Below the pieces are notes generated by a model that saw nothing but the letters and a program-made list of their open reading frames with translations, was not told where the DNA came from and ran no database searches. A program made the translations under genes and the position numbers. A DNA stretch of 64,000 bases, taken from NCBI RefSeq assembly GCF_004634385.1, contig NZ_CP037895.1, positions 1,401,245 to 1,465,244 of the forward strand, written 5' to 3'. This document shows positions 33,364 through 41,821 of the stretch, piece after piece (positions within the stretch are counted from its first letter, which is position 1; every line of letters begins with the position of its first letter). The DNA is from Thermaerobacter sp. FW80. GTDB taxonomy: Bacteria; Bacillota; Sulfobacillia; Thermaerobacterales; Thermaerobacteraceae.

Positions 33364-34176
33364 ATGGCGATTCCAAGGACGGCCGTGTCGCCGGCGGAGG
33401 CCCTGCCGCCACCGGCCGGCGGCCGCCAAGACCTCTTCCGTGGGGAGGTGAGCGGGCGTCGGGAAGGCGTCCGCCGCCGGAGCCCTCGAGCCGTCCGACC
33501 ACGGGGACGCCGGCTGGCGACCCTGGCGGTGCTGGTGCTCGCAGCCATGGCCCTGGCCGCGTGCGGCCGGGGCGAGGACCGGCCGGGCACCGTCTCCGTC
33601 GACCCGGAGAGCACCACCGTGTCGGTGTCCGGCACGGGCACCGGGACCGGGACGGGCACCGGCTCAGGGACCCACACCGGCAGTGGGTCCGGCACCCATA
33701 GCGGCAGCGCCTCGGGGACCCACACGGGGAGCGCCTCGGGCACCCACACCGGCAGCGCGACGGGCACCCACGCTGGCGCGGAGCCCGGCCACGTGGAGCC
33801 CAAGCCCGCCGGCGCGACCCAGGTCGACGTGACCCTGAAGGAATGGGCCATCGAGGTCGAACCGGCTCGGGTCAAGGCGGGCCAGGTCTACTTCCTGGTG
33901 ACCAACGAGGGCCCGGAGCACCCCCACGAGCTGGTCGTCATCCGGACCGACCAGAAGCCGGAGGAGCTCCCGGTGGTGGAGGGCCGGGTGCCGGAAGACC
34001 GGGTGGAGATGGTCGGTGAGGTGGAGGCCTTCGCCGCGGGGACCCAGGCCTCGGGGCTGTTCGACCTCGAGCCCGGGCGGTACCTGTTGATCTGCAACAT
34101 CGTCGAGGGCGAGGGCGACCACGCGGTCAGCCACTTCGAAGAGGGCATGGTGGCGGAGTTGACGGTGACCCCGTGA
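33364..34176 (+). CDS. cupredoxin-domain lipoprotein with Gly/Thr/Ser repeat linker
   Basis: 270 residues. A lipoprotein signal with lipobox LAAC (Cys about 67), then a linker of GTGTGT, SGTHTGSGSGTH and similar units (about 85-140), then a cupredoxin domain (about 155-270). The copper ligands are visible: His in EHPHEL, Cys in LICNI, His in DHAVSH and Met in EEGM. It is probably a surface electron carrier or copper-binding protein. ATG 33364 follows GGGAGGG at 33350-33356. Its stop overlaps the start of the iron-binding lipoprotein gene (GTGA at 34173), so the two are likely co-translated. Confidence 0.85.
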   Translation: MAIPRTAVSPAEALPPPAGGRQDLFRGEVSGRREGVRRRSPRAVRPRGRRLATLAVLVLAAMALAACGRGEDRPGTVSVDPESTTVSVSGTGTGTGTGTGSGTHTGSGSGTHSGSASGTHTGSASGTHTGSATGTHAGAEPGHVEPKPAGATQVDVTLKEWAIEVEPARVKAGQVYFLVTNEGPEHPHELVVIRTDQKPEELPVVEGRVPEDRVEMVGEVEAFAAGTQASGLFDLEPGRYLLICNIVEGEGDHAVSHFEEGMVAELTVTP

Positions 34177-35309
34177 ACCCTGGGACGAAGGGGATGAGGA
34201 GCTTGCAGTCCGTGGGGAGAGCGCCTCGACGGGCTGGGGGAGCCGGCGGGCCCGGTCGCTGGCGGCTGCGGTGGCGGCCAGGCCGGTGCCGGCCCCGCCG
34301 GGCCGTGGGGCTGGTCGCGCTGCTGGCGTTGGCCGGGTTCGTCCTGGCGGGATGCGGCGCATTGGGGGGCGGGGATCGCCCGCAGCTGGTGGTCTACTCC
34401 AGCCGCACCCAGAGCCTGGTGCACCCGCTGCTGGAGCAGTTCGCCCGGGAGACGGGCATCGACATCCGGGTCCGGTACGCCAGCACGGCCGAGCTGGTCA
34501 ACGCGCTGCTGGAGGAGGGCGAGCGCAGCGCGGCCGACGTCCTCTACCTGTCCGACGCCGGCGGCTGGGGGCCCTTGCGGGAGGCGGGCCTGTTGGCCGA
34601 GCTGCCCCGGGACGTGCTGGAGAAGGTCGATCCGCGCTTCCGCTCGCCCGACGGCCAGTGGGTCGGCGTGTCGGGCCGGTCCAAGGTCATCGTCTACAAC
34701 AAGGACCGGATCGACGAGCGCGAGCTGCCCGACTCGGTCATGGACCTGACCGACCCCAAGTGGAAGGGGCGCTTCGGCTGGGCGCCGACCCACGGGGAAT
34801 GGCAGATCCTGGTGACCGCCATCCGCCTGACCGAGGGCGAGGAGGCCGCCCGGCAGTGGCTCGAGGCCATGAAGGCCAACGAGCCCAAGGAGTACCCGAA
34901 CCTGATCAGCATCGTCCGCGCCGTGGCCGACGGCGAGGTGGACATCGGCGTGGCCAACCACTACTACGTCCCGCGCCTGATGGAGGAACTCGGCCCGGAC
35001 TTCGCGGCCCGCAACCACTTCCTCAAGCACGGGGACCCCGGGGCGGTGATCGACGTCACGGGGCTGGCGATCCTCAAGGCCACGGACCAGCGGGAGGCGG
35101 CGGAGCGGTTCGTCCGATTCCTGCTGAGCGAGGAGGCCCAGCGCTACTTCACCCAGGAGACCAAGGAGTACCCGATGATCCCGGGCGTTCCGCTGCCCGA
35201 GGGCGTGCCGCCGCTGGAGGAGCTCGAGCCGCCGGCCATCGACCAGAGCGACCTGGGTCAGCTGCGGGAGACGCTGAACCTGCTGCGGGAGACCGGGGTG
35301 CTGCCCTGA
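34173..35309 (+). CDS. ferric iron ABC transporter substrate-binding lipoprotein
   Basis: Up to 378 residues. Signal sequence with lipobox LAGC (Cys about 60), then an extracellular binding domain of the FutA/FbpA/AfuA type beginning LVVYSSRTQSLVHPLLEQF, with the NHYYVPRL segment whose Tyr pair usually helps ligate Fe3+. GTG 34173 overlaps the cupredoxin stop; ATG 34194 is an alternative. The matching permease (37544) and ATPase (39241) lie downstream, separated by a membrane glycosyltransferase gene. The context with a Fur box upstream fits iron uptake. Confidence 0.88.
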   Translation: MNPGTKGMRSLQSVGRAPRRAGGAGGPGRWRLRWRPGRCRPRRAVGLVALLALAGFVLAGCGALGGGDRPQLVVYSSRTQSLVHPLLEQFARETGIDIRVRYASTAELVNALLEEGERSAADVLYLSDAGGWGPLREAGLLAELPRDVLEKVDPRFRSPDGQWVGVSGRSKVIVYNKDRIDERELPDSVMDLTDPKWKGRFGWAPTHGEWQILVTAIRLTEGEEAARQWLEAMKANEPKEYPNLISIVRAVADGEVDIGVANHYYVPRLMEELGPDFAARNHFLKHGDPGAVIDVTGLAILKATDQREAAERFVRFLLSEEAQRYFTQETKEYPMIPGVPLPEGVPPLEELEPPAIDQSDLGQLRETLNLLRETGVLP

Positions 35310-35604
35310 CCGGTGGCCGGGCGCCCGGGGGAGCGGGGCGCCGGACGGCACCCCGCCCCCCGGGGGACCCCAGCCCTTGGCCCGGTGACTCCGGTCGCCA
35401 GCGGGCACCGGCAGCGCAGCTCCTCGAGGCGCCGGGGGGCCCCAGCCCCTGGCCCGGGGACCCGGGGAAGGGGTCAAAGGGCGGGGAGCCAGGGACGGGA
35501 GCGGGGCGCGGTCAGGGGGCAGGGGCGGTCAGGGCCGAGTCCCCGAGGGGGGCGAGGCGAGGGCGGGGGCGGCACCGCCGGCCCCGTCGCCGGGAGGTGG
35601 CGAG
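35310..35604. other. intergenic region with duplicated segment
   Basis: 295 bases. A unit CCCCGGGGGACCCCAGCCC followed by TTGGCCCGG appears at about 35350 and again, diverged, at about 35433. No promoter is evident. It splits the iron transport genes into two transcription segments. Confidence 0.4.
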
Positions 35605-37413
35605 GTGCGCCAGGCCATCTTCGGCAGTCGCAGCCTTGGGCCGAAGGCCGCCCGGCCAGGGCGGCGCCCGGCCGGCGCCGTGCCCGCGCCGCGCCGCGCG
35701 TCTGGGGAGGCGGACGTGGCGCGGCGGGCCGTGGGCCTGTTCCTCCCCCTCGCCGTGATCTACAGCCTGTCCGCGGGCCTGCGGGCCAGCCGCGGTGCCG
35801 CCATCACCGGCGACGAGCCCTTCTACCTCTTGACGACCCAGAGCCTGCTGGAGGACGGGGATCTGGACCTGCGCCAGCAGTATGCGCGCGCGTCCTACCG
35901 AAGCTTCTTCGACCACCCCGACGGCCTCTGGATGCAGTCGGTGCCCACGGCCGACGGCCGCATCCTCAGCCCCCACAACCCCGGCCTGTCGGTGCTGCTG
36001 ATCCCGGGCTTCGCCCTCGCCGGGCTGCGGGGGGCCCAGTTCCAGCTGCAGCTGCTGGCTGCCCTGACCTTCGCCCTGGCGTACGTGTGGGTGGCGCGGC
36101 AGACCGGCGAGACGCGGTGGAGCGCCTGGGCGACGCTGGCCGTGGCCCTCAGCGCGACGCCCTTCGTCTATGCGACGGAGATCTACCCCGAGGTGCCGGC
36201 GGCGCTGGCGCTGGTGGCCGCCTTGCTGGTGCTGGCGCGGGACGAACGGGCCCCGGGCGCCCAGGCGGGATCCGGGGCGGGGGAGGAGGGCGGTCGGCCG
36301 ACGGTGCCGCCGGGTGGCCCGCCCCCCTGGGCGCCTGCCGGGACGGGACGGGCGCCGGTGCCCCCGGGGTCGTGCGGCGGCGGATCCCGGCGGCTGGGGG
36401 GACGGATCGCGGCCATCGGCCGAGGGCAGCAGGCGCCCGGGCCCGGGGCCGGGCATCCGGGCGAGATCGGCCGGTGCGCGGTGCTGGCGCTGCTGCTGGC
36501 CGCCCTCTGCTGGCTCGGCATCAAGTACGCCCCGCTGGCGGCGGTGGTGGCGGCCGCCGCGGCCTGGCGGGCGGGTCGCCGCGGACGGTGGGCCCTGGGG
36601 CTGGCGGCCCTGGTCCTCGGCATCCCCTACGTGCTCTTCCACCTGCGGGTGTTCGGGGCCCTGACGCCGTACAGCGTCAACGTGGTCTACGCGGGCCAGT
36701 CGACCCCGGAGGTGTTGCAGGCGCACCTGACCGATCTCGCCAACCGGTTCTACCGCCTGTGGGGGTTGTTCGTGGACCGCCGCTTTGGGCTGGTCCGCTG
36801 GGCCCCGGTGCTGCTGCTCGCCCTGCCGGGATGGGTGATGGCGGCGCGGGATCGCGGCGGCGGTCGCCTGGCGCTGGCTCTCGCCCTCGTCCAGCACCTG
36901 GTGGCCACCTTCGTCGCCATCACCATGATGGGCTGGTGGTTTCCGGGCCGAACCCTGATGACGGTCCTGCCGCTGTACGCGCTGCCCATCACCCTGGTGC
37001 TCCAGCGGGCAGGCCGGCGGGCGCGGGGCGCCTTCGCCGTCCTGGCCGCCGTCTCGCTGGCGATCACCGCAGCCCTGGTGCGGTCGGTGGGGGCAGGGCA
37101 GGTGACGGTGGCCGTCGACCCCTTCGCCATGCCCGTGGCGTGGTTCGCTGCCATGGGACGGCTCTTCCCGGACTACCGGGCGTGGACGCCCACCACCACG
37201 GCCTTGACGGCCCTCTGGCTGGCGGTCTTCGCCGGGCTCGGCGCCTGGGGGTGGCGGCTGGTGCGCCGCGGGGATGCCGCGGTCCCGGCGGCTTCGCCGG
37301 TCCGCGGGGCGGCGGACCGGGCGGGGTGCGCCGCGGCTCTCCCCGCTGCGTCGGCCGGGGTCCACCGGCGGACGAACCCGGCCAAGGGCGGCGGGTGGCC
37401 GCCCGGGCGGTGA
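35605..37413 (+). CDS. multi-spanning membrane glycosyltransferase-like protein (GT-C type)
   Basis: 602 residues with about ten membrane helices. After the first helix comes GDEPFYLLTTQSLLEDGDLD, a pattern of GT-C glycosyltransferase families in which the Asp-Glu pair is the presumed catalytic acid site facing outward. A low-complexity cytoplasmic loop (about 212-290) interrupts the helices. GTG 35605 follows GGGAGGTGG at 35592-35600. It probably transfers a sugar from a polyprenyl-phosphate donor, which the nearby GT2 enzyme could make. The specific acceptor is unknown. Confidence 0.68.
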   Translation: MRQAIFGSRSLGPKAARPGRRPAGAVPAPRRASGEADVARRAVGLFLPLAVIYSLSAGLRASRGAAITGDEPFYLLTTQSLLEDGDLDLRQQYARASYRSFFDHPDGLWMQSVPTADGRILSPHNPGLSVLLIPGFALAGLRGAQFQLQLLAALTFALAYVWVARQTGETRWSAWATLAVALSATPFVYATEIYPEVPAALALVAALLVLARDERAPGAQAGSGAGEEGGRPTVPPGGPPPWAPAGTGRAPVPPGSCGGGSRRLGGRIAAIGRGQQAPGPGAGHPGEIGRCAVLALLLAALCWLGIKYAPLAAVVAAAAAWRAGRRGRWALGLAALVLGIPYVLFHLRVFGALTPYSVNVVYAGQSTPEVLQAHLTDLANRFYRLWGLFVDRRFGLVRWAPVLLLALPGWVMAARDRGGGRLALALALVQHLVATFVAITMMGWWFPGRTLMTVLPLYALPITLVLQRAGRRARGAFAVLAAVSLAITAALVRSVGAGQVTVAVDPFAMPVAWFAAMGRLFPDYRAWTPTTTALTALWLAVFAGLGAWGWRLVRRGDAAVPAASPVRGAADRAGCAAALPAASAGVHRRTNPAKGGGWPPGR

Positions 37414-37473
37414 CGGGTCTCGGGGCGCCCGTGGGCGGGCTCGTGCGGCGGGGCCCTCGAGGCGCGCCTTGTT

Positions 37474-37523
37474 GATGTTGATATGGAACATCTCTCTCAA
37501 TCCGACGCAGGCCGTGCTACAGT
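37474..37523 (+). promoter_or_regulatory. inverted repeat and extended -10 before the iron permease
   Basis: GATGTT (37474-37479) and AACATC (37487-37492) form an inverted repeat in an AT-rich patch. It is followed by TGCTACAGT (37515-37523), an extended -10. The repeat lies at the -35 side, a position for a repressor or activator. It does not match the Fur palindrome well. Confidence 0.5.
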
Positions 37524-37543
37524 GGACGCGAGGAGGCAAGCCG

Positions 37544-39244
37544 ATGAGCTCGGCCACGGCGCGGTCGACACCGTCAGGACGAGGCGCATCCGTCGGCCCG
37601 TCGTTCCCGCTGCGGCCGGTGCGACCCGCCGCGGCGACGGGATCGGGCCGCGCCACCGCCATCGGGCCCGGCCGGGGGAGCCGGCCGCCCCTGGCCCTGG
37701 GGGCGGCCGCCGGCGCGGTGGCGCTCATGATGCTGCTCCCGGTGGGGTACCTGTTCCTCCGCACGGCGGGTGCGTGGGACCGGGTGGCGGAGCTGCTGCT
37801 CCGCCCGTCCACGTGGGCCATCGCCGGCCGCTCCCTGGGGCTGGTGGCGGCGGTCACCGCCACCGGCGTGCTGCTGGCGGTGCCGCTGGCGTGGCTGGTG
37901 ACCCGGACCGACCTGCCGGGCCGGCGGTTCTGGGCGGTGGCCACGGTCCTCCCGCTGGCGATCCCGAGCTACGTCGGGAGCTTCCTCTACGTGGTGGCCG
38001 CCGGGCCCCACGGCCTGCTGCAGCGACTCCTGGCCCCCTGGGGCGTGGAGCGGCTGCCCGATCTGCACGGCTTCTGGGGCGCCTATCTGGTGATGACCCT
38101 GTTCACCTACCCGTACGTCCTGCTGCCGGTGCGGGCCGCGCTCCAGCGCCTGGACCCGGCCCTGGAGGAGGCGTCGTACAGCCTGGGACGCGGTCGGTGG
38201 GCCACCTTCCGCGCCGTGGTCCTGCCCCAGCTGCGTCCGGCGATCCTCGCCGGCGCCCGGCTGGTGGCCCTGTACACCCTGGCGGAATTCGGTGCCGTCG
38301 CCACGCTGCGCTACGAGACCTTCACCTGGGCGCTCTACGTCCAGTACCAGGTGGCCTTCGACCGGGAGGCCGCGGGCGGCATGGCCCTGGTGCTGGTGGC
38401 GGCGGCCATGGCCCTCCTGGGCATCGACGCCCTGCTGCGGGAGCGCTGGCGGTACCACCGCGACACCCCGGGGACGCCGCGCCCGCCGGCGCCGGTGCCG
38501 CTGGGCCCCTGGCGCCTGCCTGCCCTGGCCTTCTGTGGGCTGGTCGTGCTGCTCGCCCTGGGGGTGCCGCTGGCGGTGCTGGCCTACTGGGCGCTGCGCG
38601 GTGCCCTGGAGGGGGACTGGTGGGTGCTGCTGGGTCCGGCCACGTTCAATTCGCTGGCCGTGGCCGCGCTGGCGGCCGTGGTCACGGTGGCGGCGGCGCT
38701 GCCCGTTGCCGCCCTGGGCGCCCGGCATCCCGGACGCTGGAGCGGGCTCGTCGACCGCGTGGTCCACATCGGCTTCGCCATCCCGGGCATCGTCATCGCG
38801 CTGGCCCTGGTGTTCTTCGGCATCCGCTTCCTGGGGCCCCTGTACCAGACGGTGGCGATGCTGGTGGTCGCCTATGCGATGGTCTTCCTGCCCACGGCCC
38901 TGGGGCCGCTGCGGGCCTCGTGGCTCCAGGTGGACCCGAAGCTCGAGGAGGTCGCCCGCAGCCTGGGGCGGCGACCGTGGCAGGTGCTGACCACGGTGAC
39001 CCTGCCCCTGGTGCGCCCCGGGATCCTGGCCGGGGCCGGGATGGTGTTCCTGGTCACCCTGAAGGAACTGCCCCTGACCCTGATCTTGAGCCCGCCAGGG
39101 TTCGACACCCTCGCCGCGTCGGTGTGGAACTCGATCAGCGAGGCCTACTTCGGCCAGGCGGCCGTCAAGTCCCTGCTGCTGGTGGCGGCCTCGGCCGCCT
39201 CCGTGGGGTTGATCCTCCGCCGGGAGGGGGAGTGGGAGCCGTGA
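37544..39244 (+). CDS. ferric iron ABC transporter permease, two-domain
   Basis: 566 residues and about 12 membrane helices: two BPD_transp_1 permease halves in one chain, as in FbpB/FutB/AfuB. Both ATPase-docking EAA loops are visible: LEEASYSLGRGRWATFRAVV in the first half and LEEVARSLGRRPWQVLTTVT in the second. A 45-residue Arg/Gly/Ser-rich cytoplasmic tail precedes helix 1. ATG 37544 follows GAGGAGGC at 37529-37536. It overlaps the ATPase start by the GTGA at 39241-39244. It pairs with the binding protein at 34173. Confidence 0.92.
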   Translation: MSSATARSTPSGRGASVGPSFPLRPVRPAAATGSGRATAIGPGRGSRPPLALGAAAGAVALMMLLPVGYLFLRTAGAWDRVAELLLRPSTWAIAGRSLGLVAAVTATGVLLAVPLAWLVTRTDLPGRRFWAVATVLPLAIPSYVGSFLYVVAAGPHGLLQRLLAPWGVERLPDLHGFWGAYLVMTLFTYPYVLLPVRAALQRLDPALEEASYSLGRGRWATFRAVVLPQLRPAILAGARLVALYTLAEFGAVATLRYETFTWALYVQYQVAFDREAAGGMALVLVAAAMALLGIDALLRERWRYHRDTPGTPRPPAPVPLGPWRLPALAFCGLVVLLALGVPLAVLAYWALRGALEGDWWVLLGPATFNSLAVAALAAVVTVAAALPVAALGARHPGRWSGLVDRVVHIGFAIPGIVIALALVFFGIRFLGPLYQTVAMLVVAYAMVFLPTALGPLRASWLQVDPKLEEVARSLGRRPWQVLTTVTLPLVRPGILAGAGMVFLVTLKELPLTLILSPPGFDTLAASVWNSISEAYFGQAAVKSLLLVAASAASVGLILRREGEWEP

Positions 39245-40617
39245 AGGACGCCGATGCGCCGGTGATCCGCTGCCGCGGCCTGGTGAAGCGCTTCGGCGCG
39301 ACGCAGGCCGTGGCCGGTCTCGACCTGGAGGTCTACCGCGGGGAGATCCTGGTCCTGGTGGGACCCAGCGGATGCGGCAAGACCACCACCCTGCGGCTCA
39401 TCGCCGGCTTCGAGACGCCCGATGCGGGACGCATCGAGCTCGGGGGGCGGGTGGTCGCCGGCGAGGGGCGATTCGTGCCGCCGGAGGAGCGCCGGGTCGG
39501 CTTCGTGTTCCAGGAGTACGCCCTCTTCCCCCATCTGACGGTGGCGGAGAACATCGGGTACGGCTTGGCCCGGGGCCCCCAGCGGTCGAGGCGCGTCCGC
39601 GAGATGGTGGAGCTGGTGCGGCTGGAGGGCCTGGAGGACCGGTATCCCCACGAGCTCTCCGGCGGCCAGCAGCAGCGGGTGGCCCTGGCCCGCGCCCTGG
39701 CTCCCCGGCCGGAGATCCTGCTGCTGGACGAGCCTTTCTCCAACCTGGACGCCGACCTGCGCCAGCAGGTGCGGGAGGAGGTCCGCGAGATCCTGCGCCG
39801 CACCGGGATCACCGCGATCCTGGTGACCCACGACCGGCGGGAGGCCCTGAACCTGGGCGACCGGGTCGCCGTGATGGAGGCCGGTCGCATCGAGCAGGTG
39901 GGGACGCCGGAGGCCGTCTACTACCGACCCGCCACGCGCTTCGTCGCGGAGTTCATGGGCCCGGCCACCTTGCTCCCGGGGACGGTGGAACCGGGCGGCA
40001 TCGCCACCGAGCTCGGCTTCTTCCGGCAGGCGGCGGCCCAGGCCCCGGGCGAGCCGGTGCAGGTGCTGGTCCGGCCCGACGACGTGCGCCTGCAGCCGCT
40101 GGACGACGGCACCGGCACGCCCGCGGGCCGCGACGCCACCGGCCCCGGCGGCGCCGCCGGGGTGGTCGTCGCGCGGGAGCGCCGCGACGGATACTACCAC
40201 TACCGGGTGCGCCTCGACACCGGCACCGTGGTGAGCAGCGAGATGGTGCACGTGCACGACTTCCCCGTGGGGATGCGGGTTCGGGTCACGGTGACGGCCG
40301 GCCATCCCCTCCATTGCCTCCCCGCGACGGACGAACCGGCCCCGCCGCGCAGCCGGCCGGGGACGGTGCCGGCGACGGACGCGGTCGCTAACGGCGCCGA
40401 CCGGATGCGCGGCGACTCGGGGGCACGGCGCGCCGGGGCGGGGCCTGGCCGAGGCCGGGATCCCGTCCCGGTGACGCCGCCCGTCCCGTCCGCGGACGGA
40501 GGCCGCGGGGCCGCAGGCCGGCGCGCCCTCGGCACGGGTGGCAGGGAGGGTGGCAGGGTGGCGGGCCCTTCACCGGCTGCCGCCGTCCACCGGGGGGATC
40601 GGGAATGCGGCTGCTGA
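39241..40617 (+). CDS. ferric iron ABC transporter ATPase with long C-terminal tail
   Basis: 458 residues. ATPase domain (about 8-240) with Walker A GPSGCGKTT, signature LSGGQQQR, Walker B ILLLDEP and VTHDRREA, then an OBP/TOBE-like regulatory domain (about 250-370) as in FbpC. The remaining 90 residues are Arg/Gly/Pro-rich with no domain and run 13 bases into the epimerase gene. GTG 39241 overlaps the permease stop. The GGACGAACCGGC word lies at 40329-40340, right where the conserved domain ends and the tail begins, so the ancestral stop may have been near there. Confidence 0.9.
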   Translation: MKDADAPVIRCRGLVKRFGATQAVAGLDLEVYRGEILVLVGPSGCGKTTTLRLIAGFETPDAGRIELGGRVVAGEGRFVPPEERRVGFVFQEYALFPHLTVAENIGYGLARGPQRSRRVREMVELVRLEGLEDRYPHELSGGQQQRVALARALAPRPEILLLDEPFSNLDADLRQQVREEVREILRRTGITAILVTHDRREALNLGDRVAVMEAGRIEQVGTPEAVYYRPATRFVAEFMGPATLLPGTVEPGGIATELGFFRQAAAQAPGEPVQVLVRPDDVRLQPLDDGTGTPAGRDATGPGGAAGVVVARERRDGYYHYRVRLDTGTVVSSEMVHVHDFPVGMRVRVTVTAGHPLHCLPATDEPAPPRSRPGTVPATDAVANGADRMRGDSGARRAGAGPGRGRDPVPVTPPVPSADGGRGAAGRRALGTGGREGGRVAGPSPAAAVHRGDRECGC

Positions 40618-41654
40618 TCACAGGCGGCGCGGGGTTCATCGGCTCCCACCTGGCCGAGCGGGCCCTGGCCCACGGGGCCGAGGTGGTGATCCTGGACAAC
40701 CTTGCCGCCAACTACGACCCGGCCCTCAAGCAAGCCAACGTCGAGCTGCTGCGCATGCGGGCCGCCAGGGCCGGGGCCGGGTTCCGGTTCGTCCGCGGCG
40801 ACGTGCGCAACGGGGAGCTCCTCGATCGGCTCTTCGCCCGTCACCGCTTCACCCACGTGGCCCATCTGGCGGGCCTTCCGGGGGTGCGGCCCTCGCTGGC
40901 CGAGCCGCGGCGCTACCTGGAGGCCAACGTCGCGGGGACCGTGGCCGTCTTCGAGGCCATCCGGCGCCACGGAGCGGGGGTGGAGCGCGTCGTGGTGGCG
41001 TCGTCGTCCTCGGTGTACGGCGCCCAGCCCGGCCCCTGGCGGGAAGACCTGCCGCCGGCGCCGCTCTCGCCCTATGCGGCCTCCAAGGCGGCGGCGGAGC
41101 AGTTCGCGCGGACCTATCAGCGGATGCTCGGCATCGGCGTCACGTGCCTGCGGTACTTCACCGTCTACGGGCCGCGCCAGCGTCCGGACATGGCCATCGC
41201 GCGCTTCACGGCCCGCGCCCTGGCCGGCCAGCCCATCCCCGTATTCGGTGACGTCCACAGCCGGCGCGACTACACCGAGGTCGGCGACGCCGTCCGCGGC
41301 ACCTGGGCCGCCCTGTGCGAACCCGGCGCGGACTTTCAGGTCTACAATCTAGGCAGCGGGCGGCCGGTGACCCTGAAGGAGCTCATCGACGCCCTGGGGC
41401 GGGTCCTGCATCGCCCGATCGCCCTGGACCTGCAGCCGCCGTCGCCTGGGGACGCCCCGGCCACCTGGGCCGACATCACCCGGGCGCGGCAGCGGCTGGG
41501 CTACCACCCGCGGACGGCGCTGGAGGAGGGGCTGCGCAGGTACGTCGGCTGGGTGCGGTGGCGCCTGCCGGTGGGCAGGGGAGAAGGAAGGCCCGGCGTC
41601 CGAGGGGGGCATCCCATCCTTCGGTGGAGGTTCCGATGGGGAAGCGATGGTTAG
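40605..41654 (+). CDS. NAD-dependent sugar-nucleotide epimerase/dehydratase
   Basis: 349 residues, extended SDR family. Nucleotide-binding GGAGFIGSH at 7-15, SSSSVYG (about 128-134) and the catalytic YAASK (about 156-160), as in UDP-glucuronate 4-epimerases and related enzymes. It acts on a nucleotide-sugar for polysaccharide synthesis, in line with the glycosyltransferases upstream. ATG 40605 overlaps the preceding reading frame. The last 25 residues (from about 322) no longer resemble the family and run into a separate start at 41636. The AT-rich island begins about 40 bases after the stop. Confidence 0.87.
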   Translation: MRLLITGGAGFIGSHLAERALAHGAEVVILDNLAANYDPALKQANVELLRMRAARAGAGFRFVRGDVRNGELLDRLFARHRFTHVAHLAGLPGVRPSLAEPRRYLEANVAGTVAVFEAIRRHGAGVERVVVASSSSVYGAQPGPWREDLPPAPLSPYAASKAAAEQFARTYQRMLGIGVTCLRYFTVYGPRQRPDMAIARFTARALAGQPIPVFGDVHSRRDYTEVGDAVRGTWAALCEPGADFQVYNLGSGRPVTLKELIDALGRVLHRPIALDLQPPSPGDAPATWADITRARQRLGYHPRTALEEGLRRYVGWVRWRLPVGRGEGRPGVRGGHPILRWRFRWGSDG

Positions 41655-41686
41655 TCACGGTTGGCCTGCTGCGCGAAGGGCCCTGA
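41636..41686 (+). pseudogene. possible 5' remnant of a gene cut by the island
   Basis: ATG 41636 has the ribosome binding site GGTGGAGG (41622-41629) at good spacing and reads MGKRWLVTVGLLREGP before a stop at 41684. This looks like the beginning of a GC-rich host gene, with a basic-hydrophobic N-terminus, that stops where base composition falls. I infer that the incoming DNA replaced the rest. It could also be a chance short frame. Confidence 0.35.
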
Positions 41687-41708
41687 GCGGTTTGGTGCAT
41701 GCCTCAGG
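41682..41708. repeat. short inverted repeat at the left edge of the AT-rich island
   Basis: CCTGAG (41682-41687) and CTCAGG (41703-41708) flank 15 bases. It coincides with the change in base composition and may be a terminator stem or an insertion-site scar. Confidence 0.35.
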
Positions 41709-41821
41709 TCGCGCTGGACCATAATGTTCGGCGAGAATAGTAGATAGGTCGACGTCGTGAGCTGCACCAGCACACACCGCCGGGCATGCGGGCGGCCTAC
41801 CGAAACGAAGAGGGTTGGGAC

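Noticed and set aside
33640-33780. Short tandem repeats that might be a CRISPR array
   Set aside because: They are in-frame Gly/Thr/Ser/His codon repeats of the cupredoxin linker without unique spacers of constant length.
37472-37500. Possible second Fur box before the iron permease
   Set aside because: The patch is AT-rich and has a GATGTT/AACATC inverted repeat, but it does not match the Fur palindrome in more than half of the positions.
37483-39240. Open frame upstream of and in phase with the iron ATPase
   Set aside because: It overlaps the permease gene in another frame; the ATPase has a coupled GTG start at 39241 and a family-typical N-terminus.
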